Both the position numbers and the translations under genes were made by a program. 26,010 nt of DNA from Pseudomonadota bacterium (GTDB taxonomy: Bacteria; Pseudomonadota; Gammaproteobacteria; Burkholderiales; Ferrovaceae): NCBI GenBank assembly GCA_021828745.1, contig JAJZDE010000012.1:1-26010 (forward strand), written 5' to 3'. The notes under the pieces are model-generated. The model saw only the letters and a list, made by a program, of their open reading frames with translations. It did not search any database and was not told the origin of the DNA. Of this stretch, positions 8,177 to 18,314 are shown in pieces. The stretch's first letter is position 1; each line of letters begins with the position of its first letter.

Positions 8177-9940
8177 ATGGAACATCCCTTTTCGAAGTTT
8201 ATCCAGGCGCTGGGCAAAGGACAGCGCGCCGCCCGGGGTTTGACCGAAGCAGAAGCCGAGGAGGCTCTCGGGCTCATTCTGGCGGGCGCAGTGCGTCCGG
8301 AACAGATCGGTGCTTTTCTATCCTTGGTGCGCCTCAAGGAGGAGACTGCAGAGGAAGTGGCCGGCATGGTCCGGGCATTGCGGCATTCTCTCCCCTCGGG
8401 GTCCAGGGCATCGGCGGATCTGGACTGGGCAAGTTATGCCGGCAAACGACGTCAGTTACCCTGGTATGTCCTGTCGGCGCTGCTCCTGGCCGAGCACGGC
8501 ATCCGAGTCCTGATGCACGGTCTCGAGCAGTGTGATTCAGGACGCCGCTCTGTCGCTGATGCTTTGAAGGCCCTGGGGGTCCCCTTGACACACTCGCTGG
8601 ACGAGGCGACGGACTCCCTGGCGGAGACGGGTTTCGCTTTTCTCCCCGTGGCAAGTTTTTCTCCCCAGATCACGAAGTTGCTCGCACTGAAGCAGGTGCT
8701 GGGATTGCGTTCGCCCATTCACACGGTGGCACGGATGAGCAATCCGTTGAACGCTCCCGTCTCCCTGGCCGGAATCTTTCATCCCGGCTACGACAAAATC
8801 CACCAGCAGGCAGCCCGATTGCTGGGAGATCCCTGTTTCTTCGTCTTCAAGGGGGAGGGGGGGGAGGCTGAAATCAATCCGGATGGCACGACCCAACTTT
8901 ATTGGTCCAAACAGGGTATGGCGTACCAGGAGATCTGGCCCGCCCGTTTCGAGAAACGACATCTGCGCGATGAACCAATGGATTGCGCACGTTTGTACCG
9001 TGTGTGGGTGGGTAGCGAGGAGAGCGACTATGGGGCGGCTGCCGTGGTGGAGACGGCGGCGGTCGCCCTGTTCGCCATGGAACGAGCGGCCTCTGCTGAA
9101 GAAGCACGAGCACTGGCCGGGAAATGGTGGGAACAACGAGACCGTCAGCGTTTTACCGGGCCGCGTGAGGATCCTGTCCTCCCAGGAAAGGTATTTTTGG
9201 TGGGGGCGGGTCCAGGGGACCCCGACTTGCTCACCGTCAAGGCGTTGCGTCTCATGAATCAAGCGGATGTCGTGGTGTATGACAATCTGGTGTCTCCGGG
9301 AGTTCTAGCTCTGCTGCCTCCCGGGGTGACGTGCCTCTATGTGGGAAAGCAACGCGGCCATCATGCCGTACCTCAGGAAGGCATTAATGAACTTCTGGTG
9401 CGTTTGGCGCTGGAAGGGAAAAGGGTACTGAGGCTCAAGGGGGGAGATCCTTTTATCTTTGGGCGGGGGGGAGAGGAAATCGAGACCCTTGCAGCGCACG
9501 GGATTTCCTTCGAGGTGGTTCCCGGCATCACGGCGGCTTCCGGCATCGCAGCCTACGCGGGCATCCCCCTGACGCATCGGGACCATGCCCAGTCCTGTGT
9601 CTTTGTGACGGGACATCTCAAGGATGGAACCATGGATCTGGACTGGGAAAACCTGGCGCATCCCCAGCAAACTCTGGTGGTATACATGGGGTTGCACGGT
9701 CTGGAGATTTTATGCCGGGAACTGATCGGTCATGGTCTTTCCCCGACCACTCCGGCTGCGATCATTCAGCAAGGGACCACGCAGCGTCAGCGGGTCATGA
9801 CGGGCACGCTGGAAACCTTGCCGGCACAGGTGCGGACCGAACCCCTGCAAGCCCCTACCTTGATCATTGTGGGAGGAGTGGTAGGGTTGCATCGCACCCT
9901 GCACTGGTTCAAGCGGGAGTTGAATCAGTCCGGGGTGTGA
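8177..9940 (+). CDS. TrpD2/YbiB-like domain fused to uroporphyrinogen-III C-methyltransferase
   Basis: One uninterrupted frame of 587 residues holds two families. Residues about 1-330 resemble E. coli YbiB (TrpD2), a relative of anthranilate phosphoribosyltransferase reported to bind nucleic acid. The PRPP loop GTGGD of true TrpD is replaced by [11 protein letters not shown], so TrpD activity is unlikely. Residues 338-580 are a complete SUMT (CobA/CysG methyltransferase) domain, with [29 protein letters not shown] and [24 protein letters not shown] uses S-adenosylmethionine to make precorrin-2, leading to siroheme or cobalamin. The CysG dehydrogenase/ferrochelatase domain is absent. No clear Shine-Dalgarno precedes the ATG at 8177; an out-of-frame ATG lies at 8170. 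The 3' end overlaps the convergent arsR-type gene by 16 bases. Confidence 0.92.
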   Translation: MEHPFSKFIQALGKGQRAARGLTEAEAEEALGLILAGAVRPEQIGAFLSLVRLKEETAEEVAGMVRALRHSLPSGSRASADLDWASYAGKRRQLPWYVLSALLLAEHGIRVLMHGLEQCDSGRRSVADALKALGVPLTHSLDEATDSLAETGFAFLPVASFSPQITKLLALKQVLGLRSPIHTVARMSNPLNAPVSLAGIFHPGYDKIHQQAARLLGDPCFFVFKGEGGEAEINPDGTTQLYWSKQGMAYQEIWPARFEKRHLRDEPMDCARLYRVWVGSEESDYGAAAVVETAAVALFAMERAASAEEARALAGKWWEQRDRQRFTGPREDPVLPGKVFLVGAGPGDPDLLTVKALRLMNQADVVVYDNLVSPGVLALLPPGVTCLYVGKQRGHHAVPQEGINELLVRLALEGKRVLRLKGGDPFIFGRGGEEIETLAAHGISFEVVPGITAASGIAAYAGIPLTHRDHAQSCVFVTGHLKDGTMDLDWENLAHPQQTLVVYMGLHGLEILCRELIGHGLSPTTPAAIIQQGTTQRQRVMTGTLETLPAQVRTEPLQAPTLIIVGGVVGLHRTLHWFKRELNQSGV

Positions 9941-10302
9941 ATCCCGGCAGGTTTTTGAAGAGGGTTCGGTTCGGGCGGACGCGGTTTGCAGAATTGGGTT
10001 TGTAATGCCTTGAGGATGGCAATCGACTCCAGGCTGATCACCCGGTAGAAAATATGCTTCCCTTCTCGTCGGGTGGTCACCAACCCCTCTTCCCGCAAAA
10101 TTCCCAGTTGCTGTGACAAGGTGGGTTGATGAATGTCCAGGGCAGACTCCAGTTCGCTGACGCAACACTCGCCTTCTGCCAAACGGCAGAGCAGGACAAG
10201 ACGATCCGGGTTGGCCAACACCTTAAGAAAACTGCATGCTCGATCAGCCGATGCATACATCTGCTTGAAATCATGCAGCATTGTGCCATCGCATGGGTGC
10301 AT
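9925..10302 (-). CDS. ArsR-family persulfide-sensing repressor, BigR/SqrR/YgaV-like
   Basis: Winged-helix repressor of 125 residues. The HTH region carries the BigR-like segment [19 protein letters not shown] (49-67), then [19 protein letters not shown] (69-87). C39 and C105 are 66 residues apart, the same separation as the sensing cysteines of BigR (C42/C108) and SqrR (C41/C107), which form a polysulfide bridge when persulfide is present and then release DNA. The metal-binding ELCVCD motif of arsenic-type ArsR is absent, although C46-C47 are extra cysteines. GGAG nine bases before the ATG at 10302 supports the start. It is divergent from a ten-gene efflux/sulfide/bd-oxidase unit and is probably its repressor and its own. 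Family secure; ligand inferred. Confidence 0.9.
   Translation of the reverse strand: MHPCDGTMLHDFKQMYASADRACSFLKVLANPDRLVLLCRLAEGECCVSELESALDIHQPTLSQQLGILREEGLVTTRREGKHIFYRVISLESIAILKALQTQFCKPRPPEPNPLQKPAGIHTPD
9930..9956 (+). terminator. Possible intrinsic terminator after the SUMT fusion gene
   Basis: A CCGGG stem (9930-9934), an 8-base loop and CCCGG (9943-9947) form a GC-rich hairpin, followed four bases later by five T residues (9952-9956). The fusion gene's TGA lies in the loop. The stem is short and the T run is offset, so this is a weak candidate. It lies inside the 3' end of the opposing regulator gene. Confidence 0.35.
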
Positions 10303-10337
10303 TCCGAAGATCTCCGAATGATAGTTTCAGAAAAGTG

Positions 10338-10366
10338 TTGACAGTTTACCATAAAACGATATATAA
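10338..10366 (+). promoter_or_regulatory. Sigma-70-type promoter of the efflux/sqr/cyd operon
   Basis: A perfect -35 TTGACA (10338-10343) is followed by 17 bases and a -10 ATATAA (10361-10366); TATAAA one base on is an alternative -10. The AT-rich start region lies about 60 bases upstream of the first gene's ATG at 10434. This is the best promoter in the window and the only convincing one seen upstream of the whole ten-gene series. Confidence 0.75.
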
Positions 10367-10380
10367 AGTTACATAATATA
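10360..10380. promoter_or_regulatory. Imperfect palindrome over the -10 box, likely BigR-type operator
   Basis: A 21-bp AT-rich palindrome centred on 10370, with half-sites TATATnAnGT and ACnTnATATA; 16 of the 20 non-central bases obey the symmetry. It covers the -10 element of the operon promoter, so a bound ArsR-family dimer would block RNA polymerase. BigR-type repressors are known to bind AT-rich palindromes over their promoters. Its position between the divergent regulator and the operon fits control of both. Protein binding itself is inferred. Confidence 0.6.
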
Positions 10381-10433
10381 AATTAATAAATAATTATGAA
10401 GAGACGAGAACTGTAAAGCGAGGAAAGTGCACC

Positions 10434-11504
10434 ATGGCAAGAACCGTAATGAAAAAGGATGACCGGTCCAAGCGAACGCTGATTTGGATCTATGGGGTCA
10501 TGCTGTTGGGGATTTCTCTTCATATGGTCTCTTTGCAGGCCCAGGAAACAGGGGGGGCAGAGGAACCTCGCGGTATGATGGGTTATGACGGCGTGATTGA
10601 AGCCGAGCGTCAGGCGGTGATCGCTGCCGAAGTTTCCGGTCGGGTAGTGGCGGTGGCAGTACATCCCGGTGATCGGGTCAGGAAGAGCCAGATCATGATT
10701 CGTCTGGATGCGCGGGCGGCGGATCAGGATGTTGCGGCCAAGTTGGCCCAGGAGCAGGCGATCAGGGCTGAACTGGAAGTGGCAACCCGTGAGTATGCGC
10801 GCCAGGACCAGTTGTTTTCCAAAGGGTATATCAGTCAGGCAGCACTGGATCGGGCAGAAGCCCGTTTCAAAAGTACAAAAGCCCAGGCCGAGGCACGATT
10901 GGCCGAGTCGTCGGCAGTGCGTGCCCAGGCCGGCTACTACGTCTTGCGCGCACCCTTTGACGGAATTGTGGCAGAAGTCCCTGTGAACCTCGGAGATATG
11001 GCCCAACCGGGGCGCGCCCTGGTGTCTTTTTATGACCCTTCCCATCTGCGTGTCACGACTCAGGTTCCGGAAAGTGCGCTCCTTTCTTCATCCACCCCTG
11101 TGCAGAGCCGGTTGGAGTTGAAGAGTGCGGACATGAAGACGCAATGGGTCATACCGACCTACGTCACTGTATTGCCTACTGCGGATCCGGCCAGTCATAC
11201 CGTCCAGGTTCGTCTGGGTTTGCCAGAAGATGCCGTTCATCCCCCGGGGCGGCCCGGGACCTTTGTTCGGGTCTGGCTACCGGGCGGCGATTCAACGCAT
11301 GAAGCACTCTGGGTTCCCCTCGGGGCGGTGGTGCATCGTGCTGAGATGACAGGCGTTTATGTGCAAGACCAAGAGGGGAACGCCCTGCTGAGGCAGGTTC
11401 GTTTGGGACGAATCCTGGATCAGCAAGTGGAAATCCTGAGCGGAGTTTCCCTCGGTGAGAAAGTCGTTCCCGATGCGCAACGGGCTCTGACGCAGGGACG
11501 GTGA
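10434..11504 (+). CDS. RND efflux periplasmic adaptor (membrane fusion protein)
   Basis: Periplasmic adaptor linking the inner-membrane RND pump to a TolC-type channel; 356 residues. A positively charged start (KKDDRSKR) is followed by a hydrophobic segment (about 16-36) ending LQA, a signal peptide or membrane anchor. The split lipoyl/barrel-sandwich domain is seen as IAAEVSGRVVAVAVHPGDRV and later LRAPFDGIVAEVPVNLGDM, with an alpha-helical hairpin (about 95-165) rich in Ala, Gln and Glu between. AGGAAAG at 10421-10427, six bases before the ATG, supports this start over Met6. It is the first gene of the operon, seven bases ahead of the pump. Substrate cannot be read from the adaptor. Confidence 0.92.
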   Translation: MARTVMKKDDRSKRTLIWIYGVMLLGISLHMVSLQAQETGGAEEPRGMMGYDGVIEAERQAVIAAEVSGRVVAVAVHPGDRVRKSQIMIRLDARAADQDVAAKLAQEQAIRAELEVATREYARQDQLFSKGYISQAALDRAEARFKSTKAQAEARLAESSAVRAQAGYYVLRAPFDGIVAEVPVNLGDMAQPGRALVSFYDPSHLRVTTQVPESALLSSSTPVQSRLELKSADMKTQWVIPTYVTVLPTADPASHTVQVRLGLPEDAVHPPGRPGTFVRVWLPGGDSTHEALWVPLGAVVHRAEMTGVYVQDQEGNALLRQVRLGRILDQQVEILSGVSLGEKVVPDAQRALTQGR

Positions 11505-11511
11505 AGAGACG

Positions 11512-14500
11512 ATGAAACCCAACCTCGGTATCTCCGGACGCATCGCCCGATTTTTTCAGACTGCGCAGATTACGCCCCTGCTGGCACTGGTTGGTTTTTT
11601 GTTGGGGGTTTTCGCCATTCTGGTGACTCCACGGGAAGAAGAGCCTCAAATCAATGTCACCATGGCCAATGTTCTGATTCCTTTTCCGGGGGCTTCTGCC
11701 CGGGATGTGGAACAAATGGTGGCGGCACCGGCCGAACAGGTCCTGAGCCAGATTCAAGGTCTGGATCATGTGTTTTCCGTATCTCGCCCCGGATTGGCGG
11801 TCATGACCGTCCAGTTCAAAGTGGGGGTGCCGCGCACCAAGGCGCTGGTGCGACTGTATGAGGCCGTGAATGCCCATGCGGACTGGCTCCCAAAAAATCT
11901 GGGCGTTTTATCGCCCATCATCAAACCCAAGGGGATCGATGATGTGCCCATCCTTGCCTTGACGCTCTACAGTAAAAATCCGCAGATCGGTGCTTACGCA
12001 CTGGAACAGGTCGCTCAGAGCATGGAAGGCGATCTCGAGCGGGTAGCCGGGACGCGGGCCGTGTTTACGGTGGGTGGACCTGGGCGTGCCCTGCGCATCA
12101 ATCTGGACCCTGCGCGATTGATGAGCAGCCACATCACCCTGGAACAGGTTCGGGCTACCGTACAGTCGGCCAATCAGGGGTTACCGGCAGGAGACTTGCT
12201 GGTCGGAAACCATGCCATCGCGGTGGAAAGCGGGGATTACCTGAGCGATGCACGGGATGTGGGGAATCTGATCGTGGGGGTGACCGACCATCATCCAGTT
12301 TATCTGAAAGAAGTGGCTCGGGTCGAAGACGGGCCCCAAACCCCCAATCGCTATGTGTGGTTCGGTCAAGCGGGAAAACAGGGTCCGGTGGACTATCCGG
12401 CGGTCACCCTGGCGGTGACCAAGAAACCGGGTGAAAATGCGATCAGTGTGGCCCACGCGCTCATGAATCGGGTGGAACGCCTCAAAAATACGGTCATTCC
12501 TGCCGATGTGATGGTCGCCGAGACGCGCGACTATGGCGAAACTGCCAACGATAAGGCAGAGAAACTGATCCATAAACTGCTTTTCGCCACGGCCTCCGTC
12601 GTCGCGCTGGTTTTTCTGGCACTGGGGCGACGCGAAGCCGCCATCGTGGGATGCGCGGTGATCCTGACATTGACCGTCACCCTCTTCGCCTCCTGGGCCT
12701 GGGGTTTTACCCTGAATCGGGTTTCCCTCTTTGCTCTGATCTTCTCCATTGGAATTCTGGTGGATGACGCCATCGTGGTCGTGGAGAACATTCATCGCCA
12801 TCAACACCTGTTTCCAGGTAAAACGCTACGCGAACTGATCCCCGGTGCGGTGGACGAAGTGGGCGGGCCTACCATTCTGGCCACGCTGACCGTGATTGCA
12901 GCGCTCCTGCCCATGGCATTCGTGACCGGGTTGATGGGGCCCTACATGTCCCCCATTCCCATCAATGCCAGCATGGGCATGATCTTATCCCTGTCCATTG
13001 CCTTCATGATCACGCCCTGGTTGGCGCGAATCTGGATGAAGGAAGGACAGACTCACGGCGGACCCTCTGATGAACCTGTTCAAGGCACCCAGGCCGTGCA
13101 GGATCTCCACCCTCAAGGATTGGCCAAGCTCCTGACCCCCCTGTTCTGGCGGATATTCATTCCGTTGCTGGACGAAGTTCGAGGGAAGCGTAACCGTCGC
13201 CGGGTGGCGCTGGGAATCGCGACGCTGATCGCCCTGTCCCTGGCGCTGCCGGCGACTGGACTGGTACGGCTCAAAATGCTCCCTTTTGATAACAAGTCGG
13301 AGTTTCAAGTGATCGTGGATATGCCGGCGGGAACGCCCCTCGAGGAAACTGCCGCAGTGATTCACGAATTGGGGGCCTATTTGACCACGGTCCCCGAGGT
13401 GACGAACTACCAGGCCTATGTGGGGACGGCAGCGCCCATCAATTTCAATGGGTTGGTGCGTCAGTATTATCTGCGGGCGTCCAGCGAATTGGGCGATCTT
13501 CAGGTCAATCTGGTGGACAAGTCCCGGCGCAAGGAGCAAAGTCATGCCATCGCAACCCGCCTTCGTCCTGCATTGCAGGCCATTGGTCGGCGCTTTGGGG
13601 CCAACGTCAAGATTGTCGAGGTACCACCTGGACCTCCCGTTCTTTCACCCGTTGTGGCTGAAATCTACGGTCCGACGGCAGAGGGACGTTTGACCGTAGT
13701 CAAAGCCGTGCGTCAGGTATTTTCCACGACGCCGGGTATCGTCGACGTAGGGGACAGCAGCATCGTGTCCGCACCCAAGATCCTGCTACAGGTTGATCGT
13801 CACAAGGCGGCACTTCTGGGGGTTTCCCAACAGACCATTGCTACTACGCTGCAGACGGCCCTTTCGGGCGAGGCCGTGACATGGTTGCATGACCAGAGCA
13901 AGTACCCTGCGGCCGTGTGGCTGCAACTTTCGCCGGATCAACAGGGTAGCCTGGATACCCTGCTTTCCCTGGGGGTACAAGGTTCCGGGGGGCCCATCAT
14001 TCCTCTGCGTGAATTGGTCAGCCGGGTGGATACGGTGCGCGAACAGCCGATTTACCATAAGGACCTGTTGCCGGTCGATTATGTAGTCGGGGATATGGCC
14101 GGGAAGGTGGACAGCCCGTTGTATGGCATGTTTGGCATGCGTTCACGCATCATGCAGATACAGACGCCAGACGGCAGGAAACTGGAGGATAGTTTTATTC
14201 GTCCTCCCGAAGACGGCTATCGAAATTATGTCCTGAAGTGGGATGGCGAATGGCAGGTGACCTATGAAACATTCCGTGACATGGGTCTGGCCTATGCGGT
14301 GGGGCTCATACTGATCTATCTGCTGGTGGTGGCCCAGTTTGGTTCATACCTGACCCCCTTCATCATCATGGCGCCGATTCCCCTGACCATCATCGGCGTC
14401 ATGCCGGGGCATGCCTTGCTGGGTGCCCAGTTTACCGCCACCAGCATGATCGGAATGATTGCCTTGGCCGGGATCATCGTGCGCAATTCCATCTTGCTGG

Positions 14501-14781
14501 TGGACTTTATCAACGTTCAGGTGGCTCAGGGCATTCTCTTCAGGGAGGCTGTCGTGCGTTCTGCCATCACCCGCGCCCAACCGATCGTTCTGACCGGCCT
14601 GGCTGCCATGATGGGGGCTTTTTTCATTCTGGATGATCCCATTTTCAATGGGCTGGCCATTTCCCTGATTTTCGGCATTCTGGTATCCACCGTCCTGACT
14701 TTGGTGGTGATCCCCATGCTGTATTACACCGCTTATCATTCTCAACACTCAAACCCACCCAAGGAGGGACTCGAATCATGA
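11512..14781 (+). CDS. RND efflux transporter permease, HAE-like
   Basis: Inner-membrane proton-driven pump of 1089 residues, a normal RND length. TM1 lies near residues 22-38, followed by a large periplasmic loop. TM4 carries the proton-relay pair D418-D419 in GILVDDAIVVVEN. This matches drug/organic-type (HAE) RND pumps; the metal-pumping CusA type usually has a single Asp there (VDAAIVM). A second membrane half starts near residue 564 and includes GIIVRNSILLVDF near 985. A charged cytoplasmic stretch of about 45 residues joins the two halves. The stop overlaps the DUF2892 start as ATGA. Its place between a persulfide sensor and sulfide-oxidation genes suggests a sulfur-related or respiratory-toxin substrate, but this is inference. 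Confidence 0.93.
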   Translation: MKPNLGISGRIARFFQTAQITPLLALVGFLLGVFAILVTPREEEPQINVTMANVLIPFPGASARDVEQMVAAPAEQVLSQIQGLDHVFSVSRPGLAVMTVQFKVGVPRTKALVRLYEAVNAHADWLPKNLGVLSPIIKPKGIDDVPILALTLYSKNPQIGAYALEQVAQSMEGDLERVAGTRAVFTVGGPGRALRINLDPARLMSSHITLEQVRATVQSANQGLPAGDLLVGNHAIAVESGDYLSDARDVGNLIVGVTDHHPVYLKEVARVEDGPQTPNRYVWFGQAGKQGPVDYPAVTLAVTKKPGENAISVAHALMNRVERLKNTVIPADVMVAETRDYGETANDKAEKLIHKLLFATASVVALVFLALGRREAAIVGCAVILTLTVTLFASWAWGFTLNRVSLFALIFSIGILVDDAIVVVENIHRHQHLFPGKTLRELIPGAVDEVGGPTILATLTVIAALLPMAFVTGLMGPYMSPIPINASMGMILSLSIAFMITPWLARIWMKEGQTHGGPSDEPVQGTQAVQDLHPQGLAKLLTPLFWRIFIPLLDEVRGKRNRRRVALGIATLIALSLALPATGLVRLKMLPFDNKSEFQVIVDMPAGTPLEETAAVIHELGAYLTTVPEVTNYQAYVGTAAPINFNGLVRQYYLRASSELGDLQVNLVDKSRRKEQSHAIATRLRPALQAIGRRFGANVKIVEVPPGPPVLSPVVAEIYGPTAEGRLTVVKAVRQVFSTTPGIVDVGDSSIVSAPKILLQVDRHKAALLGVSQQTIATTLQTALSGEAVTWLHDQSKYPAAVWLQLSPDQQGSLDTLLSLGVQGSGGPIIPLRELVSRVDTVREQPIYHKDLLPVDYVVGDMAGKVDSPLYGMFGMRSRIMQIQTPDGRKLEDSFIRPPEDGYRNYVLKWDGEWQVTYETFRDMGLAYAVGLILIYLLVVAQFGSYLTPFIIMAPIPLTIIGVMPGHALLGAQFTATSMIGMIALAGIIVRNSILLVDFINVQVAQGILFREAVVRSAITRAQPIVLTGLAAMMGAFFILDDPIFNGLAISLIFGILVSTVLTLVVIPMLYYTAYHSQHSNPPKEGLES

Positions 14782-14987
14782 CCAGTTGGCGTATCGTTCG
14801 TATCATTGCAGGCACATTCATTCTTCTTTCACTGGTGCTGGGCAGTCCTGCCAGTCCCTTTTACCAGAGTTCCTGGTGGTTGGCCTTCACCGCTTTTGTG
14901 GGCGTCAACTTGTTGCAAAGCGGGATTACCCGGTGGTGCCTGATGGAAACCCTGCTCCGTAAACTGGGTGTTCGGACCGGGTGCTGA
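14778..14987 (+). CDS. DUF2892 membrane protein (YgaP-type transmembrane domain)
   Basis: A 69-residue protein with two hydrophobic segments (about 6-22 and 33-50) separated by a short SPASPFYQSS turn. The segment WWLAFTAFVGVNLLQSGITRWC is typical of DUF2892, the membrane domain fused to rhodanese in E. coli YgaP. C54 (in CLME, where many members have CPME) and the C-terminal C69 are candidate sulfur-binding residues. It is coupled to the pump by an ATGA overlap and ends four bases before the TolC-like gene. A rhodanese without a membrane domain is encoded four genes downstream, so the two YgaP halves occur here as separate proteins. Function is unproven. Confidence 0.88.
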   Translation: MTSWRIVRIIAGTFILLSLVLGSPASPFYQSSWWLAFTAFVGVNLLQSGITRWCLMETLLRKLGVRTGC

Positions 14988-14991
14988 TCCC

Positions 14992-17752
<2,761 letters not shown>

Positions 17753-17770
17753 AGACGGGAGAACGACATC

Positions 17771-18109
17771 ATGGGATTTTTTTCACACTTTATGGCCTCC
17801 GTGAATGGCGGCAAGGATGCAGGAGATCTTCCCGCCGGAGCCAGTCTCCTCGATGTGAGAACCCACTCGGAATTCATATCCGGTCATATCGAAGGGGCGA
17901 TCAACATTCCGTTGGATCGTTTCAACCATGATATCCCTCGTTTGGTGGCAGACAAAGACTGCCCGGTCATCCTGTACTGTCGTTCCGGTGCCCGCTCCGC
18001 TCACGCCCTGTCGGTTATGCACCAGTTGGGCTACAGCCAGGCATTCAATGGCGGCAGTGTGGGTAGTCTGGCTTTACGGTTGCAAAAAAACATAAAAAGA
18101 GGCGCTTGA
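17771..18109 (+). CDS. Single-domain rhodanese sulfurtransferase
   Basis: Cytoplasmic rhodanese-fold protein of 112 residues. The active-site loop is CRSGARS with the persulfide-forming Cys at residue 70, preceded by LLDVRTHSEFISGHIEGAINIP (27-47), the standard GlpE/PspE pattern. No signal peptide or membrane segment is evident. It would transfer sulfane sulfur, for example from SQR-made polysulfide or glutathione persulfide, to a thiophilic acceptor. GGGAGAA at 17757-17763 supports the ATG. It lies 18 bases after sqr and four bases before cydP. Confidence 0.93.
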   Translation: MGFFSHFMASVNGGKDAGDLPAGASLLDVRTHSEFISGHIEGAINIPLDRFNHDIPRLVADKDCPVILYCRSGARSAHALSVMHQLGYSQAFNGGSVGSLALRLQKNIKRGA

Positions 18110-18113
18110 CACC

Positions 18114-18314
18114 ATGAGTCGGCCACGCATGAAAATCTCCCGATTGGTGCTTGAAATTACGTTGGTGCTCGTTGCCAAAACAGTGGCACTGACGCTGATC
18201 TGGGTGTTTTTTGTGCGAGGTCACGACTCGCAGGTGACCGATCGCTCCATGGAGGACGAATTCAGATTCGATCATTTTCAATCCTACACGCATGGAGAGC
18301 AACATCATGACTGA
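18114..18314 (+). CDS. cydP: CydP-like small subunit of cytochrome bd oxidase
   Basis: A 66-residue protein with one membrane helix (about residues 9-34, rich in Leu, Val and Ile, with KTVALTLIWVFF) after a basic start RPRMKISR, and a polar acidic/His-rich tail. The pattern of a basic start, EITLVLVAK, then LIWVFF matches small proteins annotated CydP that precede cydA in many proteobacteria. It overlaps cydA by eight bases, so it is translated with it. A role as accessory or assembly subunit is inferred from context; it is less well known than CydX. Confidence 0.78.
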   Translation: MSRPRMKISRLVLEITLVLVAKTVALTLIWVFFVRGHDSQVTDRSMEDEFRFDHFQSYTHGEQHHD

